This document shows, piece after piece, positions 45,691 through 55,757 of a stretch of DNA of 64,000 nucleotides (position 1 is its first letter; every line of letters starts with the position of its first letter). Below the pieces are notes generated by a model that was not told the origin of the DNA, ran no database searches, and saw only the letters and a program-made list of their open reading frames with translations. Both the position numbers and the translations under genes were made by a program. Source of the stretch: Dasypus novemcinctus (lineage: Eukaryota; Chordata; Mammalia; Cingulata; Dasypodidae); the NCBI RefSeq assembly GCF_030445035.2, contig NC_080677.1, forward strand, positions 160,209,169-160,273,168, written 5' to 3'.

Positions 45691-47425
45691 CCAAGAACCC
45701 TAAGGGTCTTTGGCCTTTTAGCTTTGATGACATCCCCACCAAGTGGTGGGAACCGGGTGAGCCCCTCACCCCTCTCCCAAGCCCGTGTCTCCCCAGAAGA
45801 ACAGGGTCCTCCGTGGTTTGCGGCAGGCTGCCCGGGGCGCCCGTGTGAACGTTCAGATGCTCATTTCTGTATTCGTTAATCACGGAGTGAGGACCTCCCG
45901 CCCTGACTGCTTCAGACTCTCCTAAGTGCGAGGAAGGAAAGTTGCTCATGGCGGGCACTGACCTGGGTGTCCTGGAGCAGGGGGTGGGGGCTCCCGTGAG
46001 CCGAGACAGAGGGACCGGGAAGGCGGAGGGGCTGCGTGCCGGCCAGAGGGTCGTCCAGGCCAGGGCAGAACGGGGAGGTGGGCTGCGGCCTGCGCAGAGG
46101 GCTGAGCGGGGGCAGATGGGGCAGGCGAGCAGAGGCTGGGGATGGGGGTCGGCCTGGCCTCACCTGGGGAGTGTCGCCCTGGAAGTTTACACAGAAGGGC
46201 AGAGGCCAAAGGCAGGCACAGCCCCATTTCTCTGGGGTCACTGAGTGACAGGACAGTGCCAGCAAGGGCCCGGCGACTCAAAATGCGGGACTGCAGCTGC
46301 TCGCGGCAGCCGGTGCACTCGGGAACCTTTGCTTCCCTGACTTCAGCTCTCTGAGCAAACCTGCTCTTGAGAGGGAGGCCCACTCCCCCTGCCCCCTGCC
46401 CCGGCCTGGCCCACTCCAGCTGCTGCCAGGAGCCCAGAAGCGCTTCTTGAGGTACGGGAGTGGAGAGGGCTTCCCAGAGTGCAGGAGGTGCGTGGGGGCG
46501 GAGGCCCAGGCAGGGTGAGGAGGCCCGAGAGGGGGGACAACGGGCCTTGGGGAGCGGCCTCGGGAAGTGTTCTTGGGGAGCGGGCCTCAGGGAGCTCCTG
46601 AACAGAACACCAAGTCCGTGCAGGGTGTGGGCGAGGCCTCCTCACCCCAGGAGGGCCTGGCCGTGGGCGTCGCCTGCCCTCCAGACGCGTGCCAACTGCT
46701 CAGCCAGCAAAGTCGAGACGGGCGCCCCCTTGTTTGCTTGGTCTGGAATCTTTTCACGTAAAGCCTTACAGAAAATGAAAGTGGAGGACTGGGAGGACAT
46801 GCCCTGGGGAAGCCTCGGGGACAGGGCGGGCGTCATCTGAGGGGCGCGCTGGGAGCCGCAGCCCAGGAGCTGCGGGGGGTGGGGAGTGGGCCAAGGGTGT
46901 CCACCCCGCGGAGGAGAGGAGAGCAGGCTGGGGGCTGGGGAAGGAGGGGCCTCTGTGAAACTGGGGGCTGCCCAAGGGCTGCTGGCGAGGGGAGGGCTGG
47001 GCACCCGCGGCCGCTCCTGAAGTCTGAGGCGCGCTTTCGCTCCCGCCTGGCCTGCTGGGCCCTGTGGGCAACGTGGTTTCCTGCCTTCCCGCCCTCAGCC
47101 CACGCCCCACCTCGCCTGAACAGTTGTCACAGGTGCCTGAGCCTCCAACACCAGCCCCGCGGGACCCAGGCTCAGCACTTCGGCTTCTTTGCTCTCTGCA
47201 GTCGTAGTAGGTAAAACAGAGGCCCAGCCAGCACTGGAAAGACATCATGAAATGATGTGCACCATCAGCTGGAACTTCCGTAACAAAAGCCCTTGGCATG
47301 CTTCCTCTAACCAGATCTGGGGACTCGTTTGCAGGACGTTCAGGTCTTCCACAAGCTAAAGAAGGAACAAATACCTGCCCTTTCTTGAGGTCAATTCCTT
47401 AAGTTACACCACCTAGAAGAGCACT
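45691..47425. other. GC-rich unique DNA, no gene recognised
   Basis: Open frames of up to about 177 codons occur on both strands, but there are no recognisable domains, and the composition explains them. Confidence 0.3.
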
Positions 47426-47439
47426 AGAAGAGCCAACGG

Positions 47440-47838
47440 TTGGGAAACGGACTTGGCCCAGTGGTTGGGGCGTCCGTCTACCACATGGGAGGTCCGCGGT
47501 TCAAACCCCGGGCCTCCTTGACCCGTGTGGAGCTGGCCATGCGCAGTGCTGATGCGCGCAAGGTGTGCCCTGCCACGCAGGGGTGTCCCCCGCGTGAGGG
47601 AGCCCCACGCGCAAGGAGTGCACCTGTAAGGAGAGCCGCCCAGCACGAGAGAAAGAGCAGCCTGCCCAGGAATGGTGCCGCCCACACTTCCCGTGCTGCT
47701 GACAACAGAAGTGGACAAAGAAACAAGAGCTGCTGACAACAGAAGCGGACAAAGACACAAGACGCAGCAAATAGACACAGAGAACAGACAACAGGGGGGA
47801 GGATTAAATAAATAAATAAATCTTTAAAAAGAAAAAAA
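47440..47838 (+). mobile_element. DAS-type SINE, plus strand, young-looking
   Basis: Head GGGAAACGGACTTGGCCCAGTGGTT with B-box CGGTTCAAACCCCGGG and tail AAATAAATAAATAAATC. A perfect 14-bp target duplication AGAAGAGCCAACGG is at 47426-47439 and 47839-47852, so insertion is relatively recent. Confidence 0.93.
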
Positions 47839-47929
47839 AGAAGAGCCAACGGCTAACAGAACAGCCTCTAGGTTTAGCCACTGTTGGAAAGAGCTCGTCA
47901 GTCCTGGGCATGTCAAAACCCAACCAAAA

Positions 47930-48065
47930 ATGTGCTATCATCATTTGTCACAAATGTTCCACACCTACTAATCGGGTGGTATATGGGAATCCTGTATTTC
48001 ATGCATTATTTTCTGCAATTTACAACTTCTCCAATTTAAAAAAAAGCCTCCAAAATTCAGTTGTA
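47930..48065 (+). repeat. Retroposon-family tail
   Basis: Contains TTTGTCACAAATGTTCCACAC, GGTGGTATATGGGAATCCTG and TGCAATTTACAACTTCT, related to the tails near 13950-14340 and 37550/38010. Confidence 0.45.
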
Positions 48066-48519
48066 AAAAAACACTGAAATGCACCAAGGTACAATATCTG
48101 CAGGGAGGGCAAACAGTAAAGTCATTAAATGTCGACTTAAAAAAAAAACAGTTGGCAAGTTTGAAAGAATCAGAGGCGATGGCTGAGCGATGTGAACCTG
48201 CCTTGGCGGTGGTGAGACTCGCCAATTCACCTTTATTTTAAAGAGAAAGCACCTTCTCTTACTCCTGGGACCCCTGCTTTCTCAGAGTGAGACTGTGACT
48301 CCCAGCCCAGCCCCGGAATCCCCCGGGGGAGGTTTTCAAGTCCCCTGCAGGGCAGCCCCTCTACCCAATTCAGTCAGACCCTCCCGGGCCCCCAGGTGAC
48401 CGGGGTGCCCAGCTGGGCCGAGAACCCACCAGTAAGCGAGGCAGAAACTCCGGCCCAGGCTACTCCAGACGCAGGTCTGGTCTCCTGGGCGCCTCTGCCG
48501 CAGGCTCTGTCCCACCTCG

Positions 48520-48541
48520 CCCCCCCCCCCCCCCCCCCCCC
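48520..48541. repeat. Poly(C) run of about 22 bases
   Basis: Uninterrupted C run inside GC-rich DNA; the opposite strand can form G-quadruplexes. Its exact length is likely to be uncertain in assembly. Confidence 0.85.
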
Positions 48542-49399
48542 GTTCCCCACCTAGTCACTTAGAGGGTCAGGAAGGAAGCGTGGTCTCCAGGGGGCAGGGC
48601 TCCGGTTCTAAAGGACGAAGCCCCTTTGCTGCTCGGAGCACAGAGGCTCCTGTAGCCCGAGGTTTGACGACCAAGTCCCACAAGTGGCACTCGCGAGCCT
48701 TCCAAGTGTCCCCTAAGTGTGGCCCTGGGGCCGGGTACACTGCTGGTCCTTGGGCCCATGCCCCCGAGTGCGGGCGTCTACACCAGAGGTTCCCGTGGTG
48801 CAGCTGCCGCTCGGGGCGCTTGGGGCGCCTGCGGCGCTTGGGGCCACGGCGAGGGCGGCGCGCGGCCACCTCGTGGGTGTGGCAGGGCCGCGGGGTGTCC
48901 TCCAGCAGGTCCAGAGCCCGAGGGAGCCCTCTGGGCCGAGAAGCCAGCTCCAGGTTACCTAGAAACCAAGGTTTGTTTTTCATCCTTTCAATGTGTAAAG
49001 TTCCCAGGCGTACGTAAAAGCCGGAAGAATTGTTTTTTATCCCTTCGCAGCTTTCAACGGCGTCGCTCACGACTTGGGAAAAGCCACACCACACCCCCGC
49101 TCCGCGGTGCCCGAGTCCCTCGTGGGACCCCGCAGTCCGCCTCCCTGCGCCCGGCCGCTGCGTTTCAAAAGCCCCCAGCGCGTGGGACCAGCGGGGGCTG
49201 CGGCCGGCGGGGTCCTGCCTGGCGCTGGGCGTGGGGAGGAGCGCGTGCAGAACTCCAGCTCGGCCCAAGGCAGGTGCACGTGGGGACTGACAGCCTCGCG
49301 CCCTGCCACGCCTGCACCGCCCGCTGCCCGCCGGGCGCCGAGGACCCCGCGCGGAAGAACCAGGGGCTTCCTCGGAGAAGGGCGATGCGAGGCAGGGGC

Positions 49400-50295
49400 G
49401 GCCCAGAGGGCGTGGCGGGGCGCGGCGGGTGAGGGCGAGCGGGCAGGGGCGGGGCCGGCTGAGGCCGCGGCGACGAGGCAGGGCCTGGCCTCCAGGGAAG
49501 CCGCGTGGCGCGGCTCCACGCGGTGCAGAGCCAGCTCGGGGGGCGGGGCGAATGCCGAGGGGGCGGGGCCGGGCGGGGCGTGACCTCGCCTCGAGGGAAG
49601 GGGCGTGGTACGGCTCGACGCGGGGGCGGGGCGAGCTCGGGAGGCGGGGCGAGTGCAGAGGAGGCGGGGTCCGCGGCGGGGCAGGGGCCGCCTAGAGGGC
49701 GTGGCGGGGCGTCACGGGCGAGGGCGAGCGGGCAGGGGCGGGGAAGGGGCGGGGCCTGGTCTGGCTTCAAGGGAAGGGGCGTGGCGCGGCTCGACGAGCA
49801 TGCGGGGTGACCTCGGAAGGCGGGGCGAGTGCCGAGGGGACGGGGCCCGGGGCGGGGCGAGGTGTGGCCTGGTTTCGAGGGAAGGGGCGTGGCGCGAATC
49901 GACGCAGGAACAAGGCGAGCTGGGGAGGCGGGGCCTGAGGCGGGGCAGGGGCGGGGAGAGGCGTGGCCTGGTCCCGAGTGAAGGGGCGTGGCGCGGCTCG
50001 ACGCGGGCGCGGGGTGAGCTCGGGAGGCGGAGCGAGTGCCGAGGGGGCCCTAGGCGGGGCAGGGAGAGGCGTGGCCTGGTCCCGAGGGAAGGGGCGTGGC
50101 GCGGCTCGACGCGGGCGCGGGGTGAGCTCGGGAGGCGGAGCGAGTGCCGAGGGGGCGGGCCAGGGGCGGGGCCCGAGGCGTGGCCTGGTCCCGAGTGAAG
50201 GGGCGTGGCGCGGCTCGACGCGGGCGCGGGGTGCGCTCGGGAGGCGGGGCGAGTGCCGAGGGGGCGGGGCCCTCCGGGCGGGTGTGAGCAAGGCT
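49400..50295. repeat. GC-rich minisatellite within a CpG island
   Basis: Diverged tandem units of about 100-109 bp, each with GGGGCGTGGCGCGGCTCGACG, CTCGGGAGGCGGGGCGAG and GTGCCGAGGGGGCGGGG. The strong anchors fall near 49884, 49983, 50091 and 50200, with older units back to about 49400. The surrounding CpG island spans about 48700-50300. The long open frames here on both strands are repeat and composition artefacts. Confidence 0.8.
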
Positions 50296-50299
50296 CCCG

Positions 50300-51450
50300 C
50301 CCTGGGCTTAGGAAGCAGAGGCTCTCAGGCACCCGCCCGGCGGCATCTTCCTTCCCACAAGGGCCACCTGTGGGTCGAGCAACCCCGCGAGCTGAGCGCC
50401 TGCCCACCCATCCTTGGAAGGTGAGGCGGCCACGCAGCCCCGCGGCCAGTCCAGGGTCCCTAAGCCGACGGCTCTGTGCCGCGTGCTCGTTGGCTGGATC
50501 CGGCTAACGCCACCTGCTCCCGAGGAGACGCACAGAGGGTCTCCGGGGGCAGGCCGGCCAAGCGCCCACCGCTGCACTCATCCCTGGCTTCACCGCCGGC
50601 GAGGGCTGGGCCGTTCCTGGCCCTCATCCAGCCCGCCAAGGGGCTCGTGTGAGGACTAAGGCCCCTTGGCACACCTGGCCACGGTGCGCACAGGTGGCGC
50701 GGGTGCGTGACATGCACCAGGAGGGGGACTTGCCCGTATGCCCAGGCGGTGGAGGGGCCGGGGTCCTGGGAGCCTGCCCGCCTGCTCGAGCCTAACTGGA
50801 CCCTCGGGAGGCAGAGCGCTTGGCCTCTTAGGTGGGTGCCGGACCTCAGCCCCAGAGACCCTCTCGCAGCTGCCCCTGCGGCTCCTCCCAGCCGACCGTA
50901 CCTCCCCAGGGCGGGGTCAGTGCCGCGGCTCTCTGCCCAGGTCACCCGGCCACTTAGGCTAAATGAGCTTTCAAGTCTGGGTGGAGCCCTCTGCTGCGCC
51001 CCACGCCCGGGCAGCTCCCCAAGGTCCTTGCACGTAGAGGGCTGGGGGGCTAGGGAGGTGGTTCCAATTACAGGGTGGGGCGCTCCGGCCCCGCGGGCTT
51101 CTTTGGTGCTATCCCGGGGCAGAGAAGGGGGCGGCCCCCAGCTCTCGCAGCCTGGGGGTGCATCTGCTTGTCCTCCGCGGGCTTGGGATGGCAACCAGCT
51201 GCCCCTCCCACCAGCTGAGGAATCTGGGACTGGTGATTTGGGCACATTTTCTCCCCAAGCCTGAAAATCCACCCACTTCCTAAGTGGGCCATGCTTCCGT
51301 AGGCTTTTCTCCAGGGCTAAGTGTTTGTTTTTACTGTGGACAGAATTCCAGCCACAAGCAGCATGGAAATGAAAGCAGCTTCTCCAATGGTGTAGTCCTA
51401 CTAAAAGTTCTCCACAACCCATGGGGGCCAAAGACCACGTGCATGCAACA
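50300..51450. other. GC-rich unique DNA with one long minus-strand frame
   Basis: A 336-codon frame (50460-51470, minus) is open but has no recognisable domain. No promoter or splice support is seen, so no gene is called. Confidence 0.35.
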
Positions 51451-51454
51451 CTAG

Positions 51455-51700
51455 ATGCCTCTGGTCGCAACAGCAGCGCCTGGTCTGGGCAGTGCTGGTA
51501 GGATGACAGTGATCGTCTATGGAGTGCCCAGGGTGGGGCAGATGGTCTTCAGAACATCCAGGTCCTTTAATCCTGCCAACCACCCCGAGGTAGGTCCCAC
51601 TGTTTTCTCACAGATGAGGAAGCAAAGGCACAGCCAGAGCCACCCAGCCAGCAAGGGGCAGTGAGGCCCGTCCAGCACCCCACTGCCCATGGCCTCACTG
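51455..51700 (+). repeat. MIR SINE
   Basis: MIR order with CAGATGAGGAAGCAAAGGCACAGCCAGAG near its centre and AACATCCAGGTCCTTTAATCC before. Confidence 0.65.
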
Positions 51701-52560
51701 TCACCTCGTGCCCAGTGAACGCTGGTTGAGTGACTCTGAGAAGCCCAGGTGGTTTATTAGCTGAACGATGAGCTTCAAAGTCTGCCAGTGGTAGTTGAAG
51801 AAAGCATGAACATTTAGCAGCATCCCACACACAACCTCAGCCGCTTCGGGTGTTGTCCTAGGGTGGCTGTGCACACCTGTTGTCAGTGCCTCCTGACCCT
51901 GGTCCCTCAGGTGAGTGCAATGATCCCTCCTCTGTCTTTCCCCTTAGATGTCAGGGTGCTCTGACCTTCCGTTCATCACCTGAAATCAACCATGACCTAG
52001 CTGACCTTACCATAGCCCTGGGAATTTGAACTTAGACTGAAAAGAGCCAGCCACTCTGTTTTTAGCAGCTTACAAAGAAATCTCAGCTTGCCCATGAACA
52101 GGAGCAGATAAAATGGCTCCAATTAGCTAGCTAGGATATATATTCTAACATAGCTTCGTCGTTGAAAAAGATCAAGGGACATGATTGAAGTGGCAGAACT
52201 TTTTACACCTAAAGGCTACCTGAAAGCCACGATCTCAATCTTTATAACGATTAGGGTCATAATATAAATATTTCTGGTGAAGGCATTCAGTAAGCGCAAA
52301 GCTTGGGAACCCTAGCAGCTGGACTTCTAAAGTAATAAGGATATTTGCACTTCATGTGAAACCACTAAGTATTTTAAAGGCTAAAATAATGATAAGCAAG
52401 TTCTAGAGATTGTTCTTCTAGTTGAATCATAATGTTGGTATTATTTTCAATCTCTTTTCTCCCCATTCTTCTAAAGTGAAAACATGGAGTGTAAAGATAG
52501 TTCACCTTATTTCTCTCCAGACCAACTGTATTTTTTTTTAAAATTGAGAACTCAAAAAAT
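51701..52560. other. Unique DNA downstream of KIAA1217, no gene seen
   Basis: No open frame or repeat of note. It may include distal 3' UTR if the most distal poly(A) signal at 52578-52583 is used. Confidence 0.35.
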
Positions 52561-52607
52561 ACCAGTGATAAAGGCATTTTATTTCTACTTTACTTTTACT
52601 GGAGATT

Positions 52608-52646
52608 TGAGAGAGAGAGAGTGAGAGAGACAGAGAGAGAGAGAAG
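52608..52646. repeat. GA microsatellite
   Basis: GAGAGAGAGAGTGAGAGAGACAGAGAGAG run. Confidence 0.9.
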
Positions 52647-52944
52647 AGTCCCTCAGGTAAATGAGGGTGGAAATACCAAATCCAGGTTTGCTTTCTCTTA
52701 GTCAAACTTGCATCAGACAGGGAGAAGAAAGTGGGTTACACAGGAACACACCATACTTGCAATGGATTTACCAGAACTCGTCATTAGTGCAGCATTTACA
52801 ATCCAGAGCTTTCAGAAAAGTAGCATTGCCTGAGTGAGTGTGGGAACATGCTACTTCTAATGCCCTCAAAGCCAAAGACATTTAACTCAATAGTAACATT
52901 TTATTCTTTGACTAGGAAGTAGTTATAGGGACAAGGTACAAAAA

Positions 52945-54018
52945 ATAATAAGCATGCGGCCCTTTATTTAGTTTTGCAAAGTCTCTGCTTATAGGTTCTT
53001 TATATTACATGGCTGTGTTATACAAATACACTTATTTACAAAAACATCCTAACTGTGCAAACATGTTGCGGTTTAAAAATTTATGGGTAGTCCCATTTCT
53101 GCTCATCCCAATATATTTCAAGCATGCATAAAAATTAACTTTGGTGTGGGAAAACTACTCTATGTGCTGTCACATGTAGTATTTGGATGTCTATGTTTTA
53201 TATATTTACAAAAGTGTATCAGTTGACAGAACCGTACAGAAGTGTACATTTTTAAAATCCACAATGCAATAGCGGGGGTTACCACGTCCAGGAAACAAAG
53301 GAAGGGGTTAGATACTGCAAAGAAAACAATGAGAAAACCCCAGCATGTTAGAAAAGAAGGAAAAAAAGAAAAAAGGAAAAAAGGAAAACAAAGAAAACCA
53401 TCTTGTTTGGGCTAACAAATTATTATACATAATTTTCATGGCAGTGCAACAGGATTGATAAATTGCCTTCCACACACGCCTCCGGGTCGGCCCGTGTAGA
53501 AGTTCATTGGCTTATTGTCCAGCGCGCTACTTTCAAATGTACAATGCTATAGTATCAAAATGTTTTGGCAAAAAAGATCTTGAAAGGAACCATGGAGTTT
53601 TGACAAAAATAGAAATCTGTAATAAAGCTAAATAACACTAAAATAAAAGGAAATATTATAGTATCTGTTTTACAATTTGTATAGTCACACTTGTGCATTT
53701 CTCTGTTCACTTCTAGTCTCCGTAATGAAAAATAGTTTTATACAAAACATACTAAAATTCTGGAATCATACATGTTTTACATGCTTCATACATTTTGCCC
53801 TCCCCCATCCCCCTCTCACCATCCTCTCTCTGCAGAAGTCATGCTTACTTCATTCGGCGGACAGTAAACACAATGGAATTACAACAGCGACACAGTAAAA
53901 AAGGGACCCCCGCCCCCCCAGCCCACGCAGCCGCTCGGTGGCCGCGGCGCGCGCCCGGCGGTGCCGCCCTCCGCTGGGAGCGCGCCCCCGGCCCCGGCCG
54001 CGCGCCCGCCGCGGGGCC
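52945..54018 (-). other. KIAA1217: KIAA1217 3' UTR
   Basis: AT-rich sequence follows the stop codon at 54019-54021. On the minus strand AATAAA occurs at 52968-52963 and again at 52905-52900 and 52583-52578, so cleavage near 52945 or further downstream is likely. The sense RNA has a long pyrimidine tract at about 53352-53398. No repeat family is seen, which fits a constrained UTR. The exact end is not determined. Confidence 0.55.
52963..52968 (-). terminator. KIAA1217: Candidate KIAA1217 poly(A) signal
   Basis: AATAAA on the minus strand, about 1.05 kb after the stop codon. Alternatives are at 52900-52905 and 52578-52583. Confidence 0.5.
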
Positions 54019-54765
54019 TCACGAGGCCTCCCTGGCCGGGGCCGCGGCGGCTCTGCTGGCACTTCCGTTCTGCGCCTTGGCGCCGGCGAGGCCGGGAGGG
54101 TGCAGGCTGCGGGCGCCCTTGGCCCCCGGGCCCGGCGGGCTGGGGGAGGCGGGGGAGGGCGGGGAGGGGGCGGGCGCGGGGCCCGCCGGGTGGTGGCCCT
54201 TGCCCGCGGCCGAGGGGCTCTGAAACTTGAAGGAGCCGTTAGACACGGAGGGGATGAGCGAGGCGGCGTGCGCCGGCCGCGCCGCCGGGGGGCTGAGAGG
54301 GTGGGCGGCGGGGGGCTTCGGGGCGTGGGGGATACTGGGGTGGTCACCCCCAGCGGAGGGCAGAGAACCGCTTTTCCCAGAGCTGGGGGAGAGGGCCGGA
54401 ATCTTAGAGGCGGGCAGGGAGGGGGAAGTAGGCTTATAGTCCCCACCAGATTTCTTAGCACTTCCATTAGCCTGCAAACAAAGATGGCGGAGACAGTCTG
54501 TCAGAAGCCGCTCCCGGGCGGCGGCCGGCGGCTCGCCCTTCCCCGAGCCGACCACCACAGGGCCACCCCACACACCAGTGCAGGGCCGCGCTAGGGCCTG
54601 CCGGGCTCCTCTGGACCTGGTGGGAAGCCCCCGCGAAGGCAGCGCGTGGAACAGGACAGGAAGAGAGTGAGAGCGGCGGCGGCGAGCGCGGGCCCGTCCC
54701 GCAGGCCGCGCGGGCCGGGGCCGGGGGTGGCGGGTTAATGCGCTGCTAGTGCATACGGAGTGCAT
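53900..54765. promoter_or_regulatory. Intragenic CpG island over the KIAA1217 terminal exon
   Basis: High GC and CpG density covers the last coding exon and the adjacent intron. It contains several GGCGGGG/GGGGCGG boxes. No antisense gene is evident, so this may reflect local GC bias or an intragenic regulatory element. Confidence 0.5.
54019..54471 (-). CDS. KIAA1217: KIAA1217 (sickle tail) terminal coding exon
   Basis: Acceptor TGTTTGCAG|GCTAATGGA (AG at 54473-54472); the exon starts in phase 0 as ANGSAKKSGGD and runs 150 codons to a stop at 54019-54021. It encodes the serine/proline-rich C-terminal tail: SPSLPASKIPALSPSSGKSG, a HAASLIPSVSNGS block and the final alanine-rich residues ending in AREAS. 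The tail is low in complexity and likely disordered. From memory of the family, the first half matches the mammalian KIAA1217 tail closely, while the second half is more Pro/Ala/Gly-rich here, in line with very high local GC. The paralogue SRCIN1 is less similar. Confidence 0.93.
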   Translation of the reverse strand, partial: ANGSAKKSGGDYKPTSPSLPASKIPALSPSSGKSGSLPSAGGDHPSIPHAPKPPAAHPLSPPAARPAHAASLIPSVSNGSFKFQSPSAAGKGHHPAGPAPAPSPPSPASPSPPGPGAKGARSLHPPGLAGAKAQNGSASRAAAAPAREAS

Positions 54766-55127
54766 ACGGAGGCGTTAGTATCGCTGGCTTTTTAGGGGCG
54801 GCTCGCCCACAGCGCGGTCGGCCTGTGCCCCCCAAGGGGTTCTGGTGGACCACTGCCTGCACCCGAGAAAAGTCAACCGGCCTGGCACCGAGGGTTAAGA
54901 GCTAAAATTGGGAGTCACAAAGTAAAAGACGTTTTATTGCAAGCATGCAAGAGCGGGGTGAGAAGTGTGACAAAGGCGTTTAGACTTGGCCCGTGCCCCC
55001 AGGTCCAGGGTGTCTATTTAAACCCTATTTTCACAGTGGAGACACGCGATTTGGTATAAACCAAGCCAGGGGCTGGCTTCTTAACAGCACGATTGTCCGT
55101 CCGCAAGTGGGCTTAAGGTAAAACTAC

Positions 55128-55250
55128 CTGGCGGTATTGGCGGGGGTCCTGCAGTTTCGACGGTTTGCCAGGCTTGTCCAGGCTCCCGGGTCTGTTCTTG
55201 GAAGTCATGGGGACCGGCATCCTGCTGGTCGGTGGGGTCCCGCTGGAGCC
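55128..55250 (-). CDS. KIAA1217: KIAA1217 penultimate coding exon
   Basis: 41 codons, phase 0 at both ends. The acceptor is CCCCCTGCAG|GGC (AG at 55252-55251) and the donor CGCCAG|GTAGTT (GT at 55127-55126). It encodes GSSGTPPTSRMPVPM followed by a basic stretch with KNRPGSLDKPGK and ends KLQDPRQYRQ, joining directly to ANGSAKK of the last exon. The basic/proline-rich segment is a known conserved feature of the KIAA1217 C-terminus. Because the length is a multiple of three, skipping would keep the frame. Confidence 0.93.
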
Positions 55251-55757
55251 CTGCAGGGGGACAGCGAGAGGGAGGGGAGCAGGACAGGCCCGTGAGCCCA
55301 CTGTCCCCAAGGCTGCCCCACTGTGCGCCGAGAAGCCCAGTGTGAGAAGCCACAACCCTGCATGCAGGACAGACCTCGGAGACGGACATCAGGAGACACC
55401 GCTGGGGTTAATTGGAAGAATCAAACAGAATAACCGCTCCACTACTGATCAAACGGATTTTAATGTGAGTATCAGAGCAATCATTTCACTCCGCAAATGG
55501 CTGGCCCAGAATCCTTGCACATCCCGACACCAATCAGCAACAGAGGTCAAAACAGAGTCAACGAGCTGTTAGACACCTAGTTGTTGTTGTTTGGAAGGCA
55601 AGGGAGAGAGGAGAGAGAAGGATCATGGCGAACAGACAAAAAAACCACGAGCCACCTGAAAGGAAGCAAGTCAATCACAAGGTGCCTTTTGCTAATGGCG
55701 ATTACGGCAGGTTTAAGAAAGCAGCTGGGTTTTTCATTTCCCAGCAGCCCAAGATAC

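Noticed and set aside
48567..50407. Several 100-230 codon frames on both strands
   Set aside because: They lie in a CpG island and a tandem GC-rich repeat and mirror each other on both strands. The repeat periodicity explains them.
50460..51470. 336-codon open frame on the minus strand
   Set aside because: It is GC-rich, has no recognisable domain, no conserved splice sites and no promoter evidence. Long chance frames are common in such DNA.
1..52000. A convergent neighbour gene (such as ARHGAP21, expected on the far side of KIAA1217 in mammals)
   Set aside because: No exon-like sequence of such a gene was recognised. Repeats seem to have lengthened the intergenic space so that the neighbour lies outside the window.
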